Of a stretch of DNA of 64,000 bases, positions 37,001 to 44,733 are shown piece by piece (positions within the stretch are counted from its first letter, which is position 1; each line of letters opens with the position of its first letter). The stretch is from assembly GCA_036675505.1 (NCBI GenBank), contig JAKFEW010000084.1, positions 1 to 64,000 on the forward strand, in the 5' to 3' direction. The position numbers were made by a program, and so were the translations under genes. Source of the DNA: JAKFEW01 sp036675505 (GTDB lineage: Bacteria; Cyanobacteriota; Sericytochromatia; S15B-MN24; JAQBPE01). Under the pieces are notes generated by a model, which was not told where the DNA came from, ran no database searches, and worked only from the letters and a program-made list of their open reading frames with translations.

Positions 37001-40000
37001 CGACGACGCGGACGATGCGGACGACGCCGGCGTGGCGCGCGACGTATACGCCAGCGCGGCCGGGCCCGACTCGCTCGCCTACGTCATCTACACCTCCGGC
37101 TCGACCGGGCGGCCCAAAGGCACGCTCCTGACCCATCGCGGCCTGTGCAACATGGTCGTGGCCGCGCAGCGCGCCTATGGCTTCGATGCCGCGAGCCGGG
37201 TCCTCCAGTTCGCCTCGCCGAGCTTCGACGCGTCGGTCTTCGAGATCTTGGCCACCCTCTGCAATGGCGGCACGCTTTGCCTGGGCGCCCGGGACGACCT
37301 CATGCCGGGCCCGGCGCTGCACGCCTTCATCCGCCGCCACCGCGTCAGCGTGATCAACGTGCCGCCGTCGGCGCTCGCGGTGATGGCCGTGCCGCCGGCC
37401 GACACCTCGCTCACCACCATCATCGTGGCGGGCGAGGCCTGTCCGGTCGACCTGGCGGCGGCGTGGTCGCGCGGCTGCAAGGTCTTCAACGCCTACGGGC
37501 CGACCGAGGCGACCGTCTGGTCGACGGTGGCGGCATACGTCCCGGGCGAGGCCCAGGTGCCGATCGGCCGGCCGATCGCCAACGCCCGCGCCCACATCCT
37601 CGACGCCGCGCGCGCGCCCGTCCCGATCGGCGTGGCCGGCGAGCTCTACGTCGGCGGGCCGGGCCTCGCGCGGGGCTACCTCGGCCTGCCTGACTTGTCG
37701 GCGGAGCGCTTCATCGCCGATCCCTTCGCAGCCGGCGAGCGGCTCTACAGGACCGGCGACCTGGCGCGCTACCTGCCCGACGGCCGGATCGCGTTCCTGG
37801 GCCGCGTCGACCACCAGATCAAGCTGCGCGGGTTCCGCGTCGAGCCCGACGAAATCGCGCACGCCCTCGCGAGCCACCCCGGCGTCCGCGAGGCCCTGGT
37901 CATGGCCCGCGACGAGCACGATCGCCAGGCGCTGACCGCCTACGTGGTGCCCGGCCCGCTCGCCACGACCGAGGACGTGGAGCGGGCGCGGGTCGACCAG
38001 TGGCGCAGCCTGTACCAGGCGGCGGACGGCCAGGCCCCGGCGGCGGAGGTGGCCGACGCGACCCTGGGGTCGGACTTCACAGGCTGGAACAGCTCCTACA
38101 CCGGCGCGCCGATCCCGCCCGACGAGATGGCCGCCTGGCGCGACGCCACGGTCGCGCGCATCCGGGCGTTGGCACCAAATCGCGTCTACGAGATCGGCTG
38201 CGGCACGGGCCTGCTGCTCTCCCAGCTCGCCCCCGGCTGCGAGGCCTACTGGGCGAGCGACTTCTCGCAGCCGGCGCTCGCGCAGGTCGAGCGGCTCAAG
38301 CGCATCGGCGCCGGGTTCGCCGGCGTTCATACGCTGCTGCGCAGCGCCGACGACTTCGCCGGCATCGCCCCCGCGAGCTTCGACACGATCATCCTCAACT
38401 CCGTGGCGCAGTACTTCCCCTCGGCGAGCTACCTGCGGCGCGTGCTCGCGCAGGCGGTACAAGCGCTCGCGCCCGGCGGGCGCATCTTCGTGGGCGACGT
38501 GCGGCACCTGGGCCTGCTGCGCCCTTTCCACGCCTCCGTCGCGTTGCACCGGGCGCACGGCGAGGAAGCGGCCGGCGTGCTCGCCGCCCAGGTCTGCGAG
38601 CGCGTCCAGCGCGAGGAGGAGCTCTGCCTGGCCCCCGCGTTCTTCGCCAGCCTGGGTATTCCGGGCCTGGCTGTGGAGGTGCTGCACAAGCGCAGCGCGG
38701 CGCACAACGAGCTCAACGACTTCCGCTACGACGTGATCCTGCACCTCGACCCCGCGCTGGCGGTCGCGCCGGTCAGCTGGCTGGAATGGCAGCCCGGCGC
38801 CTCGGCCGCGGACCTCGTGGCGGCCTACGCCGGCCAGGTGGATGGCGGATCCTTGGGGTTCCGGAACATCCCCAATGCGAGGATTGGCAACGCGCTACGG
38901 GCCAGCGAGCTGCTGGCGCGATCGGCTGAGCTGGAAACCGTTGGCGCGCTGCGAGATCAGGCCGCGGCGGCCGACCAGGAGGGCCTGGACCCGATGACGT
39001 TCTGGCAGCTGGATACGCCGCATCCCGCGGCGGTCCGGGTCTGCGTCGCCGACGATCCCGCGACGTTCGCGGTGGTTCTCTCGCCACCCGACCTGCTGCC
39101 GCTGCTCTTAACCGCCACCAGCCACCAGCCTCCCGACAGCCTCGCCAACCACCCGGTCCAGGCCGAGGCGAGCGCCCAGCTGGTGCCGGCGCTCAGGGCC
39201 CACCTGGCGGCGCAGCTGCCCGAGCATATGCTGCCCGGTCACTACGTGGTGCTCGACGCATTCCCGTTGACCCCCAACGGCAAGGTCGATCGCGCCGCTC
39301 TGCCGGCGCCGGGGATGGCACGCCAGCCCGTGACCGAGGGCTTCGTCGGCCCGCGGACCACCGAGGAGACCGTGCTCTGCACGCTTTTCGCCGAGGTGCT
39401 GGGCGTCGAGGCGGTCGGGATCCACGACAGCTTCTTCGAGCTCGGGGGCCATTCCCTGCTGGCGATCCGGCTGATGGCGCGCATACGAGAGCGCTTCGGT
39501 ACGGACCTGCCGCTCCGGCGCCTGTTCGAAGCCTCGACGGTGGCAGCGTTGGCTCAGGGGCTGCGTGCGTCCCCGGCTTCCTCCACCGCCCCCGACCCGG
39601 CGCCGCAAATTGGCAAGGCACCCGCCAACGCGCCGCTCAAGCTCTCGCACAGCCAGGCGATGTGGTGGACGCTGTTCCCCGGCCGCGCGCAGCTCGAGCA
39701 TGGCATCCAGAACAGCTTTGCGGCGATCGCGCTCGAAGGCGACCTGGACGAGGACGCCCTGGCGCGCAGCTTCCGGGCGGTCATTGCCCGGCACGAATCG
39801 TTGCGGACGACCTTCACCGGCATCGAGCGGCGCCCGCGCCGCGTGGTGCATGCGATGATGCCGTTCGAGCTGGGTCGGGTCGAGGCATCGTCCGAGGCTG
39901 ATGCCCGCCGGCAATTGCAGCACAACGCCCAGGTCGCCTTCGACCTCGAGCGGGGGCCGTTGATCCGCGCCTGCGTGTACACCAGCGGCGCGAAGCGGCA

Positions 40001-40958
40001 CCTGCTGATGGCCTCGGTCAGCCACCTCGTGTTCGACGGCTGGTCGCTGAAAATCCTCCTGCAAGAGCTGAACCTGTTTTACGCGGCCTTCATCGCAGGC
40101 ACCGAACCGGGGCTGGAACCGCTTCCCGTCCAGTATTCGGACTATGTGCACTGGCACCGCAGGCGGGTCTCGCGCACGGTGCTCTGGCGATCGCTGCCCT
40201 ACTGGCTGCTCAAAGGCCTGAACATGCCGACGGTGCTCGACCTGCCCACGGACAAACCCCGGCCGGACGTGCTGACCATGGCAGGCAGGAGCGTCATCTT
40301 CGACCTGCCGCCCCCCCTGGTAAGTGCCCTTCGGGACATGGCCCAGCGCGAAGGCGTGACGCTGTACATGCTGCTCCTGGGCGCCTTCCAGGTGTTGCTG
40401 CACCGGTACAGCGGCCTGAGCGACATCTTCGTCGGCACACCGGTCGCCAACCGGCCCACGAAGGAGACCGAATCGCTGATCGGCCTCTTCCTCAACTTCG
40501 TCGTCCTGAGGGCCGACCTGTCCGGCGCGCCGCGATTCCGCACATACTTGCAACGGGTGAAGGACACCTGCCTCGGCGCCTACGCGCACCAGGATCTGCC
40601 GTTCCAGGTGCTCGCCAGGTGCTTCGAGGCCTACGTCGCGCTGACCACCTTCCGGAGGTTGAAAACCGAGCAGACGGCGCGGTCCAACGTGATGTTCAAT
40701 CTCGTCGAGGACATCGACGCCGAAGTCACGCTCGGCCCCCTCAAGGGGCGCCTGGTCCCGCTCGAATCCGAATTCGCGTCGCAAACGTTGCACCTGGTGC
40801 TGATACGCACAGGCGATGCCCTTATGGGCCACCTCGTTTACAACGCGGACCTGTTCCACCACGAGACGATTGTGGAACTCACAAAACGGTATCGAGCGCT
40901 CTTGGAGAGCGTCTTGATCGATCCCGACCAATCGGTGAGTCGCGGGAATCCAGGCTAA
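28077..40958 (+). CDS. Nonribosomal peptide synthetase, FAAL-initiated, four carrier domains
   Basis: 4,293 residues. Domains by approximate position: fatty acyl-AMP ligase-type loader (1-585, YSSGSTGTPKG near 182); PCP1 (LGGHSLLATRL, 640); C1 (700-1230, HHIVSDGW 830); PCP2 (1262); C2 (1333-1758, HHIIVDGW 1464); A1 (1782-2282, YTSGSTGKPKG 1938); PCP3 (2327); C3 (2388-2818, HHIVSDGW 2518); A2 (2830-3745, YTSGSTGRPKG about 3005) interrupted after its A8 motif by an N-methyltransferase (YEIGCGTGLLLSQL about 3372); PCP4 (3787); terminal C4 (3852-4290, SHLVFDGW 3982). All four carriers keep the Ser. PCP2 has no A domain of its own. There is no thioesterase or reductase; C4 must release or transfer the chain. 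Hand-read A-domain codes are about DGWDFGGVK (A1) and DAFNIAAVK (A2), too uncertain to name substrates. C1 carries a repeat-derived insertion. Likely product: a short N-methylated lipopeptide. Confidence 0.93.
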   Translation: MKPHESPDLLAIARWRAEHQADRRAFTFLADGETDERPITYGELDRQARAIAADLQRHGQPQDRALLLYPAGIGFVAAFLGCIYANVVAIPVPAHFHDPARLHRTLPRLRAIARDAEATVVLTCPEVLMHAALIFEQAPELAALRWLEWALDGETAEALERRAAGWRPPSIAPDDLAFLQYSSGSTGTPKGVMVSHANLIHNAAAIRRAFGHSEASVGVSWLPAYHDMGLVADVLQPLYAGFHSVFMSPFDFVARPLRWLAAIARYRATTSGAPNFAYALCVNKVAADQVAALDLSSWEVAYDCAEPVQAEVIDRFSATFAPAGFRREAFFPYLGMAEATLMVTAGRKDAPPTCLSLSAAALLQGLAEVVPAGTTAGARVFVGCGSSLPDQTLRIVEPETGEPCDDGVVGEIWVAGPSVARGYWRKPEATAATFQARLAGAAAVPAGETAAPADGFLRTGDLGFLIGGELFITGRLKDLIIIQGQNHYPQDLERAAEASDPQVRPGCTAAFAVERGGAEQLVVVAEVADAGTLPAERLAAVTTLIRAEIFEAHQLVAAQVVLLPAGTIPKTSSGKIRRRDCKDAFLADRLPAVGNDPYLADGLAAGCGEASTTADVLAAIVADLLELAHVGPGDHLLALGGHSLLATRLAARVRERFRVELPLRDVFEAPTIAALATRIALREAAMLPPITVAAGPGPWPLSYAQERMWFLEQLQPGGALYVMPAVVRLDGPLDVAALDAAFQALVDRHASLRTRFEARAGGEVVQVVQAQARCDVALVDLAHLDDPEAAARRQAHAAAAQPFDLAHAPLMRVTLFRIGEQAHLMALSMHHIVSDGWSMGIFTRELAQLYAAFRRGEPATLPAHAVQYADYARWQRAWLRDDVLQAQVAYWRDRLAGAPSALALPTDRPRPAVETFRGASLPFALDPALTERLHVVSQRAGVTPFMFLLAAFQVLLHRYSGQADICVGVPIANRRVQALEPLIGFFVNTLVIRGDLAGSPRFADFLQQLKARCLDAYAHQDLPFEKLVEELNPPRNPGHHPLFQVMFILQDGAMADWQFDGLEAEPVASPAPFCSLGGFVGRLERRGAPPQGVRGGLQRHARCLAGPLTPLRGPLPRAGSWGSWKEGKGAWVRHLVQAAPAHTSTSKFDLTLELIPRDGGLQGRLEYSRDLFDPATVARLGAHYVALLHAVLAAPELLVGDIALADLPAPRAAAPAAPQAAAPARSDRQAPQSPEELRLCALFAEVITDLALPQVDVRDSFFDLGGHSLLATRLAARIREEFRIELPLRKLFEAPSVEALAATVRALGGPAAAAPETPAPPVTLAPRDVPLPLSFAQERLWFMDQLMPGSALYTHPAVFRLQGPLDPAALAQSFEALVARHEPLRTRFEATPAGQAVQVIDPPGPFAPTRIDLRHLPLPDAEAEAARRAHAAAHAQFDLAHAPLMRAELIALAAEDHLLVLTIHHIIVDGWAMGILLRELGTLYDGFRQGVAIALPALAVQYADYVRWQRAWFGGDVFQAQLDYWKAQLAHAPTLLALPTDRPRPAIERYHGAKRHFQLDRGLTAQLHDLARREGVTPFMVLLAAFQVLLARYSHQTDICVGVPFANRRLKEVEPMLGLFVNTLVLRGDLAGAPSFRAFLHQIKERCLDADAHQDLPFERLVEALNPPRSTSHHPLYQVMFTLQEPAPWALTGVATTPVDVPADLSKLDLSLDLLPNDLGLAGRVEYNRDLFDPATIDRLAGHFEALLRAAVADPTVAVTRMPLLTEAERRQLLVEWNQTRVDYPKDACIHALIAAQVARTPESVAVVFEGRELTYAALDAQANRLAHHLRAKGVGPDVRVGLCVERSLELVVGVLAILKAGGAYVPLDPGYPAERVRFMLRDAGLRLVLAQSATRALLADEPVETLCLDAADPPWRQEPDDAPFSGVGLDHLISVIYTSGSTGKPKGVMNRHLGVYNHLVYRQSAYPMTPDDRVIQKTSINFDGSVWELFWPLMVGARLHVLQPSAQMDGRHLCAFIQRHGITLIDFVPSMLQEVLNEGLLQQCRSLRRFFVGGESLTYAHQQQFFATLDGPALTHGYGPTETTVSVIYYDCRRDDPRPVVPIGRPIANTRLYLLDAHGELVPVGVAGELHIGGDGLARGYLDRPALTAEKFIADPFAPGEHLYKSGDLARYLPDGNVEFLGRVDQQVKIRGFRIELGEIESVLSQHPGLRDVVVLAREDRPGDKRLVAYVVTGPGERPGPADLRMHLKAQLPDHMVPAAFVFLDRLPLTPNEKVDRRALPPPDQGRDQAGATYVAPGTPDEAALCELFAEVLGVRPIGLQDDFFDLGGHSLLATQLAARIRQRLQVELPLRRLFEAPTVAELAAIVRELQGRLLPPITRGTQAGPHRLSYAQERLWFMDQLEPDSALYNIPAAYRLDGRLDVGALEQSFGALIGRHEALRTRFVAVGGQPLQVVDPQAGFALPVVDLGALAAPDDEAVRLAQAEAQAGFDLAAGPLLRARLLRLAADRHVLLLNLHHIVSDGWSWGVMMRELASLYRAFKSGEPLALPALPIQYADYARWQREWFDGEVFQTQLDYWRRQLDGAPALLQLPTDRPRPAVESYRGARVDVPFARDLADQVQALAQREGVTPFMLLLAAFQVLLHRHSGQADICVGVPIANRRVQALEPLIGFFVNTLVIRGDLAGSPRFADFLQQLKARCLDAYAHQDLPFEKLVEELNPQRSLSHHSLFQVLFVLQEAGLDAFALDELTASPIELGSRLARFDLALELLPGPAGWTARIEYNRDLFDATTIARFLGHYEQLLRAILAQPDAQVASLNLLGSSELGLLAAWNDTRTPFEDATAVHRLFEAQVARTPEAVAVVFEGRELTYAALDAQANQLAHRLRAAGAGPEVLVGLCLERSPELVVGFLAILKAGGAYLPLDPAYPPARLGLMIDDARVGVVVTQGALLDRLPAHEARVIRLEADAPDDTDDTDDADDADDAGVARDVYASAAGPDSLAYVIYTSGSTGRPKGTLLTHRGLCNMVVAAQRAYGFDAASRVLQFASPSFDASVFEILATLCNGGTLCLGARDDLMPGPALHAFIRRHRVSVINVPPSALAVMAVPPADTSLTTIIVAGEACPVDLAAAWSRGCKVFNAYGPTEATVWSTVAAYVPGEAQVPIGRPIANARAHILDAARAPVPIGVAGELYVGGPGLARGYLGLPDLSAERFIADPFAAGERLYRTGDLARYLPDGRIAFLGRVDHQIKLRGFRVEPDEIAHALASHPGVREALVMARDEHDRQALTAYVVPGPLATTEDVERARVDQWRSLYQAADGQAPAAEVADATLGSDFTGWNSSYTGAPIPPDEMAAWRDATVARIRALAPNRVYEIGCGTGLLLSQLAPGCEAYWASDFSQPALAQVERLKRIGAGFAGVHTLLRSADDFAGIAPASFDTIILNSVAQYFPSASYLRRVLAQAVQALAPGGRIFVGDVRHLGLLRPFHASVALHRAHGEEAAGVLAAQVCERVQREEELCLAPAFFASLGIPGLAVEVLHKRSAAHNELNDFRYDVILHLDPALAVAPVSWLEWQPGASAADLVAAYAGQVDGGSLGFRNIPNARIGNALRASELLARSAELETVGALRDQAAAADQEGLDPMTFWQLDTPHPAAVRVCVADDPATFAVVLSPPDLLPLLLTATSHQPPDSLANHPVQAEASAQLVPALRAHLAAQLPEHMLPGHYVVLDAFPLTPNGKVDRAALPAPGMARQPVTEGFVGPRTTEETVLCTLFAEVLGVEAVGIHDSFFELGGHSLLAIRLMARIRERFGTDLPLRRLFEASTVAALAQGLRASPASSTAPDPAPQIGKAPANAPLKLSHSQAMWWTLFPGRAQLEHGIQNSFAAIALEGDLDEDALARSFRAVIARHESLRTTFTGIERRPRRVVHAMMPFELGRVEASSEADARRQLQHNAQVAFDLERGPLIRACVYTSGAKRHLLMASVSHLVFDGWSLKILLQELNLFYAAFIAGTEPGLEPLPVQYSDYVHWHRRRVSRTVLWRSLPYWLLKGLNMPTVLDLPTDKPRPDVLTMAGRSVIFDLPPPLVSALRDMAQREGVTLYMLLLGAFQVLLHRYSGLSDIFVGTPVANRPTKETESLIGLFLNFVVLRADLSGAPRFRTYLQRVKDTCLGAYAHQDLPFQVLARCFEAYVALTTFRRLKTEQTARSNVMFNLVEDIDAEVTLGPLKGRLVPLESEFASQTLHLVLIRTGDALMGHLVYNADLFHHETIVELTKRYRALLESVLIDPDQSVSRGNPG
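31301..31475 (+). repeat. Dispersed repeat inserted in frame in NRPS C1 domain
   Basis: A GC-rich element with inverted arms CCGCAGGGGGTGAGGGG (31344-31360) and its near-complement (31395-31412), flanked by two copies of GGGTGGGTTCGTGGGG-like sequence (about 31304 and 31426). The same words, in the same order (GGTTCGTGGGGCG, CTGGAAAGG, CGCAG, GTGAGGGG, GGTGCCTCGCG), recur at 63850-63945. In the NRPS it adds about 70-75 residues of low-complexity Gly/Arg/Pro sequence between the normal C-domain strands ending LEAEPVAS and starting STSKFDLTLEL, without breaking the frame. The other C domains lack it. Confidence 0.8.
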
Positions 40959-40989
40959 AAGCGAGTTCGCGTGCGCCGCGAATGTAGAT

Positions 40990-42117
40990 TCAGTGGCGAA
41001 CAGGTTCCTCCTGCTCGTGGGTGCTCGCGCATGCGGCGCCATCGACGCCGGGAATCGTGACCGTCACGACCCGCTCCTGGAAGGCCCGAACGCGCGGATC
41101 CATGATCCGGTGCCAGATCGGCGGGATCAGCGCCAGCGGCACCATGCCGCCATAGCCGAGCGGCAGCTCGGGGCCCTCCGCGAACGCCCGTAGCGTCTGG
41201 TACCGACGCCCCGGGTTCACGTGGTGGTCCGAGTGGCGCTGCAGCTTGAGCAGCAGGTAGTTCGTGAGCCGCCGGCTGGAGTTCCAGGAATGTTCGATGC
41301 CGACGCGCTCGAACTGGCCCGGCGCCACGAGCTGGCGTTCGAGGCCGTAGTGCTCGAGGTAGTTGACCGTCTCGAGCACGAGCACCGCGGCGGCGGCCTG
41401 CACCACGAAGAAGCCGGCGGCAGCCACACCCCAGGCCAGGTACAGCGCCAGCGTGAAGGCCACCGGCAGCGCCGCGTACCAGAGCATCTGGTTTCGGGCC
41501 GACACGAGCGGCAGCCCGAGCTGCCGGAGGCGGTTGGTTTCGAGGTGCCACGCGCTGCGGTAGCCGCCGACGATGCTGCGCGCGTAGAACGCGTAGACCG
41601 ACTCGCCCAGGCGCGCCGTGGCCGGGTCCGCGGGGGTCGCGACGCGGGCGTGGTGGCCCAGGCGGTGCTCGATGTGGAAGTGCATGTAGCCGACCGTGAA
41701 CCACAGCACCTGCGCGAGCCCCTGCTCCAGCCGCGAATGGCGGTGGCAGAGCTCATGCGCGACGTTGATGCTCAGGCCGCCGTTCACCACGCCGACGGCC
41801 ATCACCAGCGCGGCCCATTCGGCGCCGGTCAGGGGCTGGTGAGCAGCCCACCAGCAGGCCCCGACCAGCAAGGCCAGCTGCAAGGCCACGAACGGGTAGA
41901 GGAGGCGCCGCCAGCGCGTCTGCCCGGCCAGGCGCTCACATTCGTCGTCGGTCGGGTTGCGCTCGTCCTGGCCGAGCACGAGGTCGAGCACCGGCACGAG
42001 CACGCCGGCCAGCGCCGGCGACAGGAAGGCCCACGGGCCGCCCCAGAGCGTTCCCAGCAGCGTGGCGAGCGGGAAAAGGTAGAAAAGCCCGTAGGCAGGC
42101 CAGCTCATCTCCCTCAT
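40990..42117 (-). CDS. AlkB-type alkane/fatty acid hydroxylase
   Basis: 375 residues with about six hydrophobic segments and all diiron histidine clusters of the membrane alkane monooxygenase family: HELCHRHS (about 125), EHRLGHHARV (about 150) and LQRHSDHHVNPG (about 303), plus the NYLEHYGL signature (about 256). The family inserts oxygen at the terminal carbon of alkanes or fatty chains in the membrane, using rubredoxin as electron donor (family knowledge). It is convergent with the NRPS, 31 bases from its stop, so it could tailor the lipid part of the product or be independent. No rubredoxin gene is adjacent. The start may be ATG 42117 or 42108. Confidence 0.88.
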   Translation of the reverse strand: MREMSWPAYGLFYLFPLATLLGTLWGGPWAFLSPALAGVLVPVLDLVLGQDERNPTDDECERLAGQTRWRRLLYPFVALQLALLVGACWWAAHQPLTGAEWAALVMAVGVVNGGLSINVAHELCHRHSRLEQGLAQVLWFTVGYMHFHIEHRLGHHARVATPADPATARLGESVYAFYARSIVGGYRSAWHLETNRLRQLGLPLVSARNQMLWYAALPVAFTLALYLAWGVAAAGFFVVQAAAAVLVLETVNYLEHYGLERQLVAPGQFERVGIEHSWNSSRRLTNYLLLKLQRHSDHHVNPGRRYQTLRAFAEGPELPLGYGGMVPLALIPPIWHRIMDPRVRAFQERVVTVTIPGVDGAACASTHEQEEPVRH

Positions 42118-42141
42118 GTTACCCGCGCTTGCGCGATCCGA

Positions 42142-44709
42142 TTACGCGACGGGAGGGCGAGATGGTCCATGGGGGGAGAGAGTGCGGGCGAGGTAGGGGG
42201 CGGTGCGGCTCGCGGGGGCGCGCGCCACCTCGGCGGGGGTGCCGGCGGCCACCACGCGGCCGCCTTCGGCGCCAGCGCCGGGGCCCATGTCGATCACCCA
42301 GTCGCTGGCGCTCACCACGCGCATGTCGTGCTCCACCACGACCACCGTGTTGCCGGCTTCGACCAGCCGATCGAGCTGGGCCATCAGGCGGTCGACGTCG
42401 GTCGGGTGCAGGCCGGTGGTGGGCTCGTCCAGCACGTAGAGCGAGGTGCCGCGCTGGACGCGCTGCAGCTCGGTCGCGAGCTTGATGCGCTGGGCCTCGC
42501 CGCCGGAGAGCTCGGTGGCCGGCTGGCCGAGCCGCAGGTAGCCCACGCCCACGTCGCGCAGCACCGCGAGCGCGCGCATCACCGTCGGCTCCTCGGCGAA
42601 GAAGACGCAGGCGGCGTCGACGGTCAGGCCCAGGACGTCGGCGATGGTCCGGTCCCGGTAGCGGATCGCGAGCGTTTCGGCGTTGTAGCGGGCGCCGTGG
42701 CAGGCGCGGCACGGCGCGTAGACGCTCGGCAGGAACAGCAGCTCGACGGAGACGAAGCCCTCGCCCTCGCAGGTCTCGCAGCGGCCCTTGGGCACGTTGA
42801 ACGAGAAGCGGCCCGCGTCGTACTTGCGCGCGCGGGCCTCGGGCGTCGCCGCGAAGAGCTTGCGGACGTGGTCGAAGAGCCCCGTGTAGGTCGCGAGGTT
42901 CGAGCGCGGCGTCCGGCCGATCGGCTTCTGATCCACGCGGACCAGCCGCTTGAGGCCCGCCAGGCCGTCGACGATCTGGCCGCCGCGGACCTGGCCGGTG
43001 GCGGGGTCCTGGTGATCGCCCTCCTCGTCCTCGGCCACGATCTCCTGGCCGAGGTGCTCGGCGACGAGCTCCACCAGCGCCTGGCTCACCAGGCTCGACT
43101 TGCCGGAGCCCGAGATGCCGGTGACCGTGGTGAACACGCCGAGCGGGAACGCGATGTCGAGCCCGTCGAGGTTGTTGCGCGTGATGCCCGCGAGCCTCAG
43201 CCACCCCTTCGGCGGGCGCGGCGCGCGCGGGATCCGGGCGTTCGTGTCGAAGAGGTACTCGCGCGTGCGCGAGGCCGCAACGTGCGCGAGGCCTTCCAGC
43301 GGGCCGCTGTAGAGCACCTCCCCGCCCTGCTCGCCGGCGGCCGGGCCGACGTCCACGATCCAGTCGGCGCGGCGGATCACGTCGAGATCGTGCTCGATCA
43401 CGAAGAGCGAGTTGCCGGCGCGCTTGAGCCCCTCCAGCGCCGCGAGCAGCGCCTCGCCGTCGGCCGGGTGGAGCCCGGCGGATGGCTCGTCGAGCACGTA
43501 GACCACGCCGAACAGGTTCGATCGCACCTGGGTGGCGAGGCGCAGGCGCTGGAGCTCACCCGGCGACAGGGTGGGCGTGCTGCGATCCAGCGACAGGTAG
43601 CCGAGGCCGAGCGCCTCGAGCGTGTTGATCCGCGCCAGGAGGTCGCGCGCGATGCGTTCGGCGACGAGCTCTTGCTCCGAGGCGTCGGCGGACCGCGCGG
43701 CGTCGCCCTCGGCGGCGGGCCTGAGCAATTCGGCCAGCCGGCCGAGCGGCAGGTGGGCGAGCGCGCCGATGTCGTGGCCCGCGAAGGTGACGGCGAGGGC
43801 GTCCGGGCGCAGGCGCTTGCCGCCGCACGCCGGGCACTCGCTGCTCACCATGTACTGCGCCACGCGCCGCTTGTTCAGCTCGCTCTGCGTGGTCGCGAAG
43901 GTGTGCAGCACGTAACGCCTGGCGCTGGTGAAGGTGCCCATGTAGTCGTGCGGCCGCTTCTGGGCGATCGCCCCGCGCGTCTCGGCGGGCGTGAGGCCGG
44001 GGTACACCGGCACGACCGGCTGATCGTCGGTGAAGAGGATCCAGTCGCGGTCCGCGCGCGGCAGGTCGCGCCAGGGCGTGTCCACGTCGTAGCCGAGCGT
44101 GACCAGGATGTCGCGCAGGTTCTGGCCGCCCCAGGCCTGCGGCCACGCGGCGATCGCGCGCTCGCGGATGGTCAGCGCGTCGTCGGGCACCAGCGAGCGC
44201 TCCGTGACCGCGTAGACGCGGCCGAGCCCGTGACAAGCCTCGCAGGCGCCGGCCGGGGTGTTGGGCGAGAACGCGTCGGAGTCGAGCCGCGGCTGGCCCG
44301 CGGGGTAGGCGCCGGCGCGCGAGAACAGCATGCGCAGGGAGTTCGAGATCGTGGTGACGCTGCCGACCGAGGAGCGCGAGGTAGTCCCGCCGCGGTGCTG
44401 CTGGAGCGCCACGGCGGGCGGCAGGCCGTCGATCGTGTCGACCTCGGGCACGCCGACCTGGTCGATCAGGCGCCGGGCGTAAGGGGCCACGGACTCGAAG
44501 TACCGCCGCTGCGCCTCCGCGTAGAGCGTGCCGAAGGCCAGCGACGACTTGCCGGAGCCCGAGACGCCTGTGAACGCCACCAGCGCGTCGCGCGGGATGT
44601 CCACGTCGACGTTCTTGAGGTTGTGCTCGCGCGCGCCGCGCACCTGGACAAAGCCTGCGAAGCGGCCGTCGGATGGCGGGTGGGGGTGACGGGGGCCGGG
44701 CTCGGACAA
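42142..44709 (-). CDS. UvrA2-type ABC ATPase
   Basis: 855 residues starting at TTG 44709, with GGAGG eight bases upstream. Two ATPase halves: GVSGSGKSS near 46 with LSPGELQRL and LDEPSAGLHP, then GISGSGKSSL near 525 with LSGGEAQRI and LDEPTTGLHP. Note LSPGE instead of LSGGE in the first signature. Zinc-finger Cys pairs are present (CEACHG, CPACGG, CETCEG, CRACHG). Length and content fit the UvrA2 group, distinct from the shorter UvrA-like protein at 15.8 kb. No uvrB, transporter or resistance regulator is next to it. A role in tolerance of DNA-binding compounds is plausible given the adjacent biosynthetic operon, but that is inference. Confidence 0.9.
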   Translation of the reverse strand: MSEPGPRHPHPPSDGRFAGFVQVRGAREHNLKNVDVDIPRDALVAFTGVSGSGKSSLAFGTLYAEAQRRYFESVAPYARRLIDQVGVPEVDTIDGLPPAVALQQHRGGTTSRSSVGSVTTISNSLRMLFSRAGAYPAGQPRLDSDAFSPNTPAGACEACHGLGRVYAVTERSLVPDDALTIRERAIAAWPQAWGGQNLRDILVTLGYDVDTPWRDLPRADRDWILFTDDQPVVPVYPGLTPAETRGAIAQKRPHDYMGTFTSARRYVLHTFATTQSELNKRRVAQYMVSSECPACGGKRLRPDALAVTFAGHDIGALAHLPLGRLAELLRPAAEGDAARSADASEQELVAERIARDLLARINTLEALGLGYLSLDRSTPTLSPGELQRLRLATQVRSNLFGVVYVLDEPSAGLHPADGEALLAALEGLKRAGNSLFVIEHDLDVIRRADWIVDVGPAAGEQGGEVLYSGPLEGLAHVAASRTREYLFDTNARIPRAPRPPKGWLRLAGITRNNLDGLDIAFPLGVFTTVTGISGSGKSSLVSQALVELVAEHLGQEIVAEDEEGDHQDPATGQVRGGQIVDGLAGLKRLVRVDQKPIGRTPRSNLATYTGLFDHVRKLFAATPEARARKYDAGRFSFNVPKGRCETCEGEGFVSVELLFLPSVYAPCRACHGARYNAETLAIRYRDRTIADVLGLTVDAACVFFAEEPTVMRALAVLRDVGVGYLRLGQPATELSGGEAQRIKLATELQRVQRGTSLYVLDEPTTGLHPTDVDRLMAQLDRLVEAGNTVVVVEHDMRVVSASDWVIDMGPGAGAEGGRVVAAGTPAEVARAPASRTAPYLARTLSPHGPSRPPVA

Positions 44710-44733
44710 ACGGCGATCCTCCTGGCGGGGACG

